Assembly: GCA_016873405.1 (NCBI GenBank)
Contig: VGXH01000137.1
Span: forward strand, 1-5,812
Length of the DNA: 5,812 bases
DNA from: a bacterium
Lineage (GTDB): Bacteria; Krumholzibacteriota; Krumholzibacteria; LZORAL124-64-63
Direction: 5' to 3'
In this document: positions 1-5,547 of the stretch, piece by piece
How the letters are laid out: each line of letters begins with the position of its first letter
Numbering within the stretch: the stretch's first letter is position 1
Translations under genes and position numbers: made by a program
The notes under the pieces: generated by a model
The model's input: the letters and a program-made list of their open reading frames with translations, nothing else
What the model was told of the DNA's origin: nothing
Databases searched by the model: none

Positions 1-183
1 CTGGCCCGCGTCGCAGGCCGCCTTCACCGCCGCGACATCGCCGCGCACCACGGCCGTCGTGTAGCCGCCGCCCGTCTTCTCGTAGCCCACCAGCTCCACG
101 CGGGCGGCCTTGACCATCGCGTCGGCCGCCTCGACCGTCGCCGCGAAGCTCCTGCACTCGATCATCCCCAGAGCGTCTGCCAT
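1..183 (-). CDS. BMC-H microcompartment shell protein (C-terminus beyond window edge)
   Basis: Single-domain bacterial microcompartment shell protein (BMC domain, PF00936; PduA/EutM/CcmK type). Such proteins form cyclic hexamers that tile the shell facets, with a central pore for small metabolites. The first 61 residues are in the window: [13 protein letters not shown], then the helix [11 protein letters not shown], the strand-turn [15 protein letters not shown] and [17 protein letters not shown]. These are the standard landmarks of the fold in the right order and spacing for a protein of about 90-100 residues. The ATG at 183 is preceded by a GAGGAGGAG ribosome binding site about 8 nt upstream. 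It lies 33 bp downstream of the trimeric shell gene on the same strand, so the two are probably co-transcribed. The pore loop is outside the window, so pore chemistry cannot be judged. Family assignment is firm; which cargo pathway it serves is inferred from the neighbours. Confidence 0.95.
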   Translation of the reverse strand, partial: MADALGMIECRSFAATVEAADAMVKAARVELVGYEKTGGGYTTAVVRGDVAAVKAACDAGQ

Positions 184-216
184 TGCCGTCTCCTCCTCAG
201 TGCCGGCGCCCGCGGG

Positions 217-840
217 CTACCGGCCGTCCGTCCGTCCCGCCAACGATTCCAGGGCCGCGACCGCCGCCGGCCGCGCCACCTCGACGTCCTTCTCTTCGCC
301 ACCGATATAGACCCGCCCGAAGGCGCCGAACGCGCGCACCTCCAGGATGTTGATGTTCGCCGCCTTCTCCGCCTCGTTGGCCGCCAGCGCCGCGTAGGCC
401 GCCGGCTCGCACTCCAGCACGAACAGCGTCTGCCCCGCCAGGATCAGGTTGCCGTGCCGCATGCGGTTGATGAGCATGCACTGGTGGTCGTCCAGGTGCC
501 TGACCACCTGGTCGGAGATGATGCGCGGCTTCAGGCGCTGCTCCTCGGTCAGCTCCAGCGCCGAGAGGATCGCCGCGCCGGCCTGCCGCACGTCGGCCTG
601 GCTGTCGGAGTGCACCTCCAGCATGCCGAAGTTGCGCTCGACGATCTGCATGCCCGGCGTCACGCTGGTGGACTTCAGCGCGATGTCCATCACGCGGTTG
701 ATCTCGATGCCCGGCGCGATCTCCACGAACAGGCTGGCCTGCCCCACCTTGGGCAGGAAGCCCTGCGCCACCGTCGCCTGGAACGAGGCGAACTGCGGCT
801 GCAGGCTGTCGATCACGCAGTAGGCCCTCAGGTCGACCAT
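217..840 (-). CDS. BMC-T trimeric shell protein, tandem BMC domains (Haliangium BMC-T2-like)
   Basis: A 207-residue shell protein with two BMC-type domains in tandem (about residues 5-100 and 105-205). Such proteins form pseudohexameric trimers in the shell; some stack as double layers with a gated central pore. Domain 1 carries VEIAPGIEINRVMDIALK and VERNFGMLEVH (residues 67-77). Domain 2 carries FVLECEPAAYAALAANEAEKA and then VRAFGAFGRVYIGG (168-181), where FGAFGR is the probable pore-lining loop. From memory the sequence closely resembles the double-layer trimer BMC-T2 of Haliangium ochraceum (Hoch_5816); a search should confirm this. The ATG at 840 follows a GGGAGAG ribosome binding site and lies 16 bp after the stop of the isomerase-aldolase fusion, so co-transcription is very likely. 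Large pores of this class are thought to pass bulkier substrates or cofactors; for this locus a sugar phosphate is a reasonable inference. Family certain, gating behaviour inferred. Confidence 0.93.
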   Translation of the reverse strand: MVDLRAYCVIDSLQPQFASFQATVAQGFLPKVGQASLFVEIAPGIEINRVMDIALKSTSVTPGMQIVERNFGMLEVHSDSQADVRQAGAAILSALELTEEQRLKPRIISDQVVRHLDDHQCMLINRMRHGNLILAGQTLFVLECEPAAYAALAANEAEKAANINILEVRAFGAFGRVYIGGEEKDVEVARPAAVAALESLAGRTDGR

Positions 841-856
841 CTTGCTCTCCCGTCCG

Positions 857-2212
857 CTACGCGCTCTTCTGCGCTTCCTGCACGATGGCGATGCTGGCGC
901 TGGCGCCCAGGCGGGTGGCGCCCGCCTCGATCATGCGCCGCGCGTCGTCGAACGAGCGGATGCCGCCCGACGCCTTGACTTCCATGCCGGCCCCGCGCAC
1001 GACCGACGCCATGAGCGCCACGTCCTCGGCCGTGGCTCCGCCCGACGCGAACCCGGTGGAGGTCTTCACGAAGTTCGCGCGCGCCTTCCTCGACAGCTCG
1101 CAGGCGCGCACCTTCTCCTCGTTGGTCAGCAGCGCCGTCTCGATGATCACCTTGCTGACGGCCGCGCCGTCGCGGCAGGCCTCGGTCACCGCCAGGATGT
1201 CCTTCAGCACGTAGTCGTCGTCGCCGGCCTTCAGGCGGCCGACGTTGATGACCATGTCGATCTCCCTGGCGCCGTCGCGGATCGCCTTGCGCGTCTCGAG
1301 GCCCTTGACGTCGGGCGTGCTGGTGCCCAGCGGGAAGCCCACCACCGAGCAGGTGAGCACGCGCGTGCCGCGCAGACCCGCGGCCACGCGCGCCACCCAG
1401 CACGGGTTCACGCAGACGGAGCGGAAGGAGAATTCGCGCGCCTCGGCGATGACCTTGTCGATCATCTGCGGCGTGGCGTCGGGTTTGAGGATGGTGTGGT
1501 CGATGTAGCGCGCCAGCTCGTCGGGGATGCGGCCCGGGCTGTCCGGCCCCGCGGTGAAGCGCCGCGCGCCCAGCTCGATGAACCTGCGCGCGGTGTCCGG
1601 GCACGAGCCCACGCAGGGCCCGCCGTGGAAGCCGCCGTGGTTCATCCCGGCTGCGCCCTGGTGGCCACCGCCGACGTGCGCGCCGCCCACGAGCGACTCC
1701 AGCCGCTGCAGCACGCGCGCCAGGTCCGTGTCCGACAGGCCCGCCAGCGACATGCCACCGGCCGCGGGCGCCGCCGCGGCCGCCGTCTCGTTGATCATCG
1801 CCACGCGCCGCTGGTGCCGCGGCTCGGTGCAGTCGGTGGACAGGAAGACATCGACGATCTGCGCGGCCAGCGCCGGCCCGATCAGCCCGGCGCCGAGCGT
1901 CAGCAGGTTGGCGTCGTTGTGCTCGCGACCGTTGCGCGCGCTGCTGACGTCGTAGGCCATGGCCGCGCGCACGCCCGGCACCTTGTTGGCCACCATGGAG
2001 GAGCCGATGCCGGCGCCGTCGATCATGATGCCGCGCTCGGCCTGGCCGCCCGCCACGGCCTCGGCCACGCGGCGCGCGAACACCGGGTAGTCCACCGCGG
2101 CGTTCGAGTCGGTGCCCAGGTCGCGCGCGTCGTGACCCTTGGCGCGCAGGTGCTCGACCAGCTTCTGCTTCAGTTCCCAGCCGCCGTGGTCGGCGCCGAT
2201 GGCGATCTTCAT
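857..2212 (-). CDS. RpiB-DeoC fusion: ribose-5-phosphate isomerase B-like domain plus deoxyribose-phosphate aldolase, microcompartment cargo
   Basis: A 451-residue two-enzyme fusion. Residues 1-143 are RpiB/LacAB-like: MKIAIGADHGG start, MIDGAGIGSSMVANK phosphate-binding loop (63-77) and REHNDAN (96-102, H98). The usual catalytic Cys of the loop is Asp65. Residues about 231-446 are class I DeoC, which cleaves 2-deoxyribose 5-phosphate to glyceraldehyde 3-phosphate and acetaldehyde; D319 (EIDMVINVG), Schiff-base K383 (VKTSTGF) and K413 (VKASGG) are all present. Both domains are near full family length. The linker (144-230) holds an amphipathic helix (154-175) between Ala/Gly/Pro stretches, resembling an encapsulation peptide, then a His/Cys-rich segment (179-204). 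The ATG at 2212 follows AGGGGG by 6 nt and lies 9 bp after the regulator stop. With the shell genes this fits the sugar-phosphate-utilising (SPU) BMC class. The aldolase call is firm; the isomerase substrate is uncertain. Confidence 0.93.
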   Translation of the reverse strand: MKIAIGADHGGWELKQKLVEHLRAKGHDARDLGTDSNAAVDYPVFARRVAEAVAGGQAERGIMIDGAGIGSSMVANKVPGVRAAMAYDVSSARNGREHNDANLLTLGAGLIGPALAAQIVDVFLSTDCTEPRHQRRVAMINETAAAAAPAAGGMSLAGLSDTDLARVLQRLESLVGGAHVGGGHQGAAGMNHGGFHGGPCVGSCPDTARRFIELGARRFTAGPDSPGRIPDELARYIDHTILKPDATPQMIDKVIAEAREFSFRSVCVNPCWVARVAAGLRGTRVLTCSVVGFPLGTSTPDVKGLETRKAIRDGAREIDMVINVGRLKAGDDDYVLKDILAVTEACRDGAAVSKVIIETALLTNEEKVRACELSRKARANFVKTSTGFASGGATAEDVALMASVVRGAGMEVKASGGIRSFDDARRMIEAGATRLGASASIAIVQEAQKSA

Positions 2213-2221
2213 GCGCGCCCC

Positions 2222-2608
2222 CTACCACACCCGCGAACGTTCGCGGGGGCGCGGCGACGTCCCTGTCGCCCCGCCCCCTGATCCGGTGCCCACCGCCGTT
2301 CCGGTCCGGCCGGTGCCGAACGGTCCTTCGGCGGCCTCGCGCAGGCGCCGGATAAATTCCAGGAAGGCCAGCCGGCCGCGCTCGGTCAGCTCGAACCGGG
2401 TCACCGAGCGGCCGCCGAGGCGCACCCGCTCCCCCAGCAGGTAGCCGGCGGCCAGCAGGCGCCGGGTCTGGACGTGGAGGTTGCCGTCGGCCAGGCCGGT
2501 CTGCTCGCGCAGCCCCGTGAACGTCAGGCGCTGCCCCAGGGCCAGCGAGGCCACGATGGCCAGGCGGGCCGGGATCGCCAGGTGCTCGTCCACGTCGGAT
2601 GCCTTCAT
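2222..2608 (-). CDS. Winged-helix transcriptional regulator heading the microcompartment operon
   Basis: A 128-residue DNA-binding protein. Residues about 8-90 form one winged helix-turn-helix: LAIPARLAIVASLALGQ (helix 1), LTFTGLREQTGLADGNLHVQTRRL (helix-turn-helix with recognition helix), AAGYLLGERVRLGGRSVTRFELTERG (wing) and a final helix FLEFIRRLREA. This pattern matches the short MarR/ArsR-like regulators of the HTH_34 type (PF13601). No ligand-binding domain is present. Residues about 93-128 are Gly/Thr/Arg-rich, probably disordered and not conserved. There is no clear ribosome binding site before the ATG at 2608; the start is supported by where the fold begins. It is the first gene of the BMC operon, 9 bp upstream of the isomerase-aldolase. 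Two matching inverted repeats, one in the promoter and one over its start codon, suggest it represses its own operon. Fold confident; target and effector inferred. Confidence 0.85.
   Translation of the reverse strand: MKASDVDEHLAIPARLAIVASLALGQRLTFTGLREQTGLADGNLHVQTRRLLAAGYLLGERVRLGGRSVTRFELTERGRLAFLEFIRRLREAAEGPFGTGRTGTAVGTGSGGGATGTSPRPRERSRVW
2230..2247. repeat. Perfect 18-bp palindrome between regulator and isomerase-aldolase
   Basis: CCCGCGAACGTTCGCGGG is exactly self-complementary. It covers the last codons of the regulator and ends 18 bp before the ATG of the fusion gene. It may be a DNA site for a dimeric protein, or in RNA a GC stem that slows read-through or affects ribosome access to the next gene. 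No T-run follows on the minus strand, so it is not a standard terminator. Confidence 0.5.
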
Positions 2609-2618
2609 GGTGTGAAGT
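2603..2618. promoter_or_regulatory. Inverted repeat over the regulator start codon, candidate operator copy 2
   Basis: CTTCAT-GGTG-TGAAGT on the plus strand. The CTTCA/TGAAG arms are perfectly complementary and separated by 5 bases. The minus-strand ATG of the regulator (2606-2608) lies inside it. The same arms and spacing occur 70 bp upstream in the promoter. It looks like a dimeric repressor site used for autoregulation; it could instead be a small RNA hairpin at the start codon. Functional role is inference. Confidence 0.5.
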
Positions 2619-2661
2619 ATTCGTCAGCTGCTCGGGAAGATCAAGCAAAATATTCGGAGCG

Positions 2662-2691
2662 ATCATCAATAACTTCATACAATGAAGTCAA
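2662..2691 (-). promoter_or_regulatory. Predicted promoter of the microcompartment operon
   Basis: On the minus strand TTGACT (2691-2686, five of six bases of the -35 consensus) is followed by an 18-bp spacer and GATGAT (2667-2662, four of six of the -10 consensus). Transcription would start near 2655, about 47 nt before the regulator ATG. The region 2609-2700 is clearly richer in A+T than its surroundings, which supports a promoter here; the exact hexamers are a prediction and other registers are possible. Confidence 0.4.
2672..2688. promoter_or_regulatory. Inverted repeat in the BMC operon promoter, candidate operator copy 1
   Basis: ACTTCAT-ACA-ATGAAGT: perfect 7-bp arms with a 3-bp centre, in a short AT-rich stretch of an otherwise very GC-rich window. 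It falls between the proposed -35 and -10 hexamers of the minus-strand promoter, a classical place for a repressor. It shares CTTCA-N5-TGAAG with the copy at 2603-2618. Confidence 0.55.
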
Positions 2692-2719
2692 TGCAGGCAA
2701 TCGACAGCAGGACAAGGGA

Positions 2720-3885
2720 TTACGACAGCAGCCACGCCCGGCTGGCCAGGTTCCCCATGCGGACGGCCGCCCGGATCTGATGCATGCCGATCCGCGTGCG
2801 CCCCCACAGCCCGGGCAGGGCGCCGGGCCGATGCCCCATGTCCAGCAGGCGCTCTTCGCCCACCCACAGGAAGCGCACCAGCTCCCGCTAACGTGCGCCC
2901 CCCGCGGCGTGGCCAGCAGGTGCAGCAGGGCGGCGTAACCCTCGAGCGACCGGCCGCGCCGGTCCAGGCAGCCGCCCGTCACGTCCAGTCCGCGCACCAG
3001 GCGCCAGGCGGCCGGCCCCAGGCTTGGTTCCAGTTCGGCGGCCAGCTCGTCCCCGACGCCCGTGATCGACTTCACCACATGAAGCGACAACGCCAGGGCC
3101 CGCTCCAGGCCGGTGTGCCGGGCCAGATCCAGCAGCATCTTCCGTTCGCCGTGGCTGAGCGCCGGGACCAGCAGCGCCAGGTCCAGCACCCGGCGCAGGT
3201 CCAGCCAGCCATCGGCGATGTTCTGGTAGGTGGCGTGCAGCACCTGGTCGACCGCGCAGGGGCGCCAGATCGCTTGGCGACCCAACCGGTCGGCCCGGGC
3301 ACGGGCCGTCACGCCGCTGGCGGACAGGTGGTAGACCGAACCGGGCAGGGTCAGGTCCCAGTGCACCTCCACGCAGGCGCCGGCCGGGCCCAGCAGGATG
3401 CGGTGCAGGTGGTACTTCTCGTAGAAGCGCGGGTCGCGGCCGCCGGGCAGGGCGCGGTAGCCGGCCTGCTCCAGCTCGCGGCAGACGGGAGCCACGGCCG
3501 CGCGCGGCACCAGCAGGTCCAGGTCCAGGAACCAGCGCTGGGCCGGCTCGGGATAGGCGCGCAGGGCCAGGGCGGCGCCCTTGAGCAGCACCGGGCGCTC
3601 GGCATGGCGGCCCACCAGGGGCAGGATGCGCTCGGCCTCCAGCAGCAGTTCGCCGGTGCGCGCGCGCGAGACGGCCATCTGGGCCGCGATCGCTTCGTCG
3701 CGCAGGGCCGGCGGCAGCAGCGCGCCAAGGGCCACCTCGACGTTGTGCGCCAGCAGCGCCTCGCGCAGGGCCGGCGCGTGCGCGGCGGGCTCGAAGCCGG
3801 CCGGCGGCTCCACCGGCCCGGCGGCACGATTTGCCCAGGCCGTGGCCAGATCGACCAGGTAATGGCGCACCGGCGCTGGTGACAA
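2720..3885 (-). CDS. Nucleotidyltransferase family protein (NTP_transf_5 type), apparently frameshifted near its C-terminus
   Basis: Resembles the PF14907 nucleotidyltransferase-fold family: VLLKGAALALRAYP (about 99-112), WFLDLDLLV with the acidic pair D121/D123, ECHLH-like region YEKYHLHRILLG, VEVHWDLTLP (172-181) and a helical C-terminal half (DQVLHATYQNIADGWLDLRR). These proteins occur beside PqqD-like and HPr-kinase-like genes, including in some lasso peptide clusters; their reaction is not well established. No ATG lies in frame near the fold start. TTG at 3885 is chosen because GGGAGG sits 7 nt upstream; GTG at 3870 lacks such a site. The frame continues to a TGA at 2641 (414 aa), but the last part is Cys/Trp/Gly-rich and unlike a protein. 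A second frame from 2887 to the TAA at 2720 reads RELVRFLWVGEERLL... and is a natural continuation (about 388 aa). One base is probably missing at about 2889-2890, either mutation or sequencing error. Confidence 0.8.
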
Positions 3886-4041
3886 CGCCCCCCCTCCCTT
3901 GACATCCCCGCCGCCGGCATCCGCACAGCAGATGCGTTCCGCGGCGGATGTGGTAGCATCCGGCGGCGAAAGCCGGGATGTCCACCCGCGGCTGCCGGCG
4001 TCCCCGCCGGCTCGATGCACAAGGCTTGCAAGCGCAGGGCC
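3886..4041. promoter_or_regulatory. Divergent intergenic region with repeated RCATCCG heptamers
   Basis: About 156 bp separate the nucleotidyltransferase (minus) and the peptidase (plus), so both promoters should lie here. The heptamer RCATCCG occurs at 3917-3923, 3956-3962 and, inverted, 3945-3951, with a further copy just inside the peptidase gene at 4057-4063. CATCCGC/GCGGATG at 3918-3924 and 3944-3950 form an inverted repeat. TAGCAT (3954-3959) is a possible plus-strand -10, but no good -35 is paired with it. GGGAGG on the minus strand (about 3893-3898) is the nucleotidyltransferase ribosome binding site. Confidence 0.35.
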
Positions 4042-4617
4042 ATGGTGACCGAAGCCACATCCGGGCAGTTGGCGGCGCAGTTCGACGCCTGGCTGGCGCT
4101 GACGGCGCCCGCGGCCGCGCGCGGCCGGAGCGAGCGGAGCGCTGGCGGCCCGGCCGAGGCCGACAGCGGCGCCATCGTGCGCCTGCCCATGCTCACCGGC
4201 AGCATGCACCCGGTCCTGCCGCGGGGCTGCACGCTGCTGATCGCGCCGTTTCGGCACGGCGCGGCGACCGGCGCCGATCGGCCGGCGAGCCGGGACGCGG
4301 TCGTGGCGACGGGTGCGGTCGTCGTCTTCGCGCGCGACGGCCGTCTCGTGGCGCACCGCGTGCTGCGTCGCGGACGTCGGGACGGCCAACCCTGGGTGCT
4401 GGAGATGGGCGACGCCAATCGCCGCGGCGCCTGGCGCCCGCTGGGCGAGGCGGTCGGCGTCGTGGTCGGGGCCGAAGCAGCGGACGGCGCGCGGTTGCCG
4501 TCCCCCGACTCGCGCGCGCGCGCCCGGCGCCTGCTGCTGCGCCACTGGAAGGCGACGGCCGGCGACCTGCTTCGACGCGATGTGACCGGGGAACCGACCG
4601 ACCGGGAGACGCCATGA
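4042..4617 (+). CDS. S26/S24-like serine peptidase (signal-peptidase-like, Ser-His type), soluble
   Basis: A 191-residue protein with the signal-peptidase/LexA-like fold. LPMLTGSMHPVLPRGCTLLI (49-67, from the start used here) holds the nucleophile motif G53-S54-M55 and the P...RG...L strand of this family. GAVVVFARDGRLVAHRVLRR (91-110) places H105 about 50 residues later, where ER/SipW-type signal peptidases have His instead of Lys. LEMGDAN (120-126) matches the family's third conserved box. No transmembrane segment or signal peptide is seen, so it probably acts in the cytoplasm. Residues about 24-40 are Arg/Ala/Gly-rich filler. ATG at 4015 is an in-frame alternative start; 4042 is preferred because the nine extra codons are basic and use codons unlike the rest. 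Its stop overlaps the next ATG. In this company it might cleave a peptide that the PqqD-like protein binds. Substrate unknown. Confidence 0.75.
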   Translation: MVTEATSGQLAAQFDAWLALTAPAAARGRSERSAGGPAEADSGAIVRLPMLTGSMHPVLPRGCTLLIAPFRHGAATGADRPASRDAVVATGAVVVFARDGRLVAHRVLRRGRRDGQPWVLEMGDANRRGAWRPLGEAVGVVVGAEAADGARLPSPDSRARARRLLLRHWKATAGDLLRRDVTGEPTDRETP

Positions 4618-5516
4618 GCGAACGCGCGCCCGAGTACCGCTTCGATGTCGGCGGCTGCGTCATCGCCCTGCGCTGCCCGCAGGCCGGCCTGGCCGAGGGC
4701 CTGGCCGCGTGGTTCGGCCTCGCGTCGTCGCCACGGCCGGCGGACGTGACGCTCACGGTCGAGGTCATCGCGCACGACGACGCCCCCTGCTACCCGCGCT
4801 CGCTGCTGACCACCAAGCGCCTGCTGCCGCGCGGCAACGGCGAGGCGGCGGCGGACACGCCGGCCGCCGCGCAGCCGTTCGACATCTCCGGCGGGCTCAT
4901 CCGCGGCTGGTACGACCCGGCCCGCGGCGCGGGTGTGATCAAGCTGAAGGCCGCGCTGCTGGAGGGCCGCCACCCCCGGATCTTCGAGCAGCTGCTCTAC
5001 CAGGCGCACCGCTCCGCGCTGCAGCGGCGGGTGCAGACGGCCTGGCTCGTGCATTCGTCGGCGGTGATCGCCGGCGGCGTGGGCTACCTGTTCGTCGGCC
5101 CGTCGGGCGCCGGCAAGTCGACGGTGGCCGCGCTCAGCGCCGCGCACCACGTGCTGGGCGACGAGATGAACCTGCTGCTGCCGCGCCCGGGCGGCGGCTG
5201 GGACGTGGCCGGCACGCCGTTCAACGGCCCGTTCCGCGCGAAGCGGCCGGGGAGCGCGCCGCTGGCGGCGGTGCTCCTGCTGGAACACGGCCCGGCGCCG
5301 GAACTGCGCGACCCCGAGCCGGCCGTGGCGGTGGCCGCGCTGGCCGCGGAGATCGTGCCGCCGGTGGGGCTGGACCAGGCGCCGGGGCCCGGCACGCTGC
5401 CCGCGATGGTGGAGGCCGCCCACGCGGTGGCGGCCCACACGGCGCTCAAGACCTTGCGCTTTGCGCCCGATGCAGGCTTCTGGCCGCTGTTGACCACGAC
5501 GTTCGGGTCGCTCTGA
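4614..5516 (+). CDS. HPr kinase-like P-loop protein (HprK/serine kinase family)
   Basis: A 300-residue protein related to the kinase domain of HPr kinase/phosphorylase. WLVHSSAVIAGGVGYLFVG (144-162) leads into Walker A GPSGAGKST (162-170), and LGDEMNLL (181-188) supplies the acidic D183-E184 pair. This H-S-x-A/Walker A/(G/S)D arrangement is typical of the HprK-like proteins found beside PqqD genes. The N-terminal 140 residues are a family-specific region (RFDVGGCVIALRC). No membrane segments are seen. Its ATG overlaps the peptidase stop in ATGA, so translation is coupled. In lasso peptide clusters related kinases phosphorylate a serine of the precursor peptide; elsewhere the substrate is unknown. 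Classical HPr control of sugar uptake is less likely given the PqqD and nucleotidyltransferase neighbours. Family confident, substrate inferred. Confidence 0.85.
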   Translation: MSERAPEYRFDVGGCVIALRCPQAGLAEGLAAWFGLASSPRPADVTLTVEVIAHDDAPCYPRSLLTTKRLLPRGNGEAAADTPAAAQPFDISGGLIRGWYDPARGAGVIKLKAALLEGRHPRIFEQLLYQAHRSALQRRVQTAWLVHSSAVIAGGVGYLFVGPSGAGKSTVAALSAAHHVLGDEMNLLLPRPGGGWDVAGTPFNGPFRAKRPGSAPLAAVLLLEHGPAPELRDPEPAVAVAALAAEIVPPVGLDQAPGPGTLPAMVEAAHAVAAHTALKTLRFAPDAGFWPLLTTTFGSL

Positions 5517-5534
5517 AGGCCGTTGTTCTCGACC

Positions 5535-5540
5535 GGAGGG
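5535..5540 (+). promoter_or_regulatory. Ribosome binding site of the PqqD-like gene
   Basis: GGAGGG seven bases before ATG 5548. It decides the start: another ATG at 5541 touches the site and is in a different frame. Confidence 0.7.
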
Positions 5541-5547
5541 ATGCGCG

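Noticed and set aside
842..2281. Plus-strand open frame of 479 codons opposite the isomerase-aldolase
   Set aside because: Antisense shadow of a gene with conserved catalytic motifs; composition is His/Arg/Ala-rich with no recognisable domain.
828..2678. Long minus-strand open frame (616 codons) through the regulator and isomerase-aldolase region
   Set aside because: Its product is Arg/Gly/Ala-rich and it overlaps two recognisable genes in other frames; in GC-rich DNA such frames are expected.
2608..2678. Protein-like stretch beginning MKLLMIAPNILLDL upstream of the regulator
   Set aside because: It lies over the AT-rich promoter, lacks a ribosome binding site and runs out of frame into the regulator. 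The regulator's own fold is already complete from 2608, so no N-terminal part is missing.
3899..3904. Perfect TTGACA -35 hexamer on the plus strand
   Set aside because: No acceptable -10 follows at 15-19 bp (CGCACA at 17), and the bases sit beside the minus-strand ribosome binding site; probably chance.
4112..4127. 16-bp perfect palindrome within the peptidase gene
   Set aside because: Made only of G and C in a low-complexity Ala/Arg coding stretch, so self-complementarity is likely compositional.
3886..4545. In-frame 5' extension of the nucleotidyltransferase past TTG 3885
   Set aside because: It would run through the divergent promoter and the peptidase gene; it has no family motifs, whereas TTG 3885 has a strong ribosome binding site.
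3978..4613. In-frame 5' extension of the HPr-kinase-like gene, which would make a 512-residue fusion
   Set aside because: This stretch overlaps the peptidase in another frame and reads as low-complexity Arg/Ala sequence. ATG 4614 with the ATGA overlap is the natural start.
5517..5547. Possible terminator or promoter between kinase and PqqD-like genes
   Set aside because: Only 31 bp with a ribosome binding site and no hairpin followed by a T-run; treated as a within-operon spacer.
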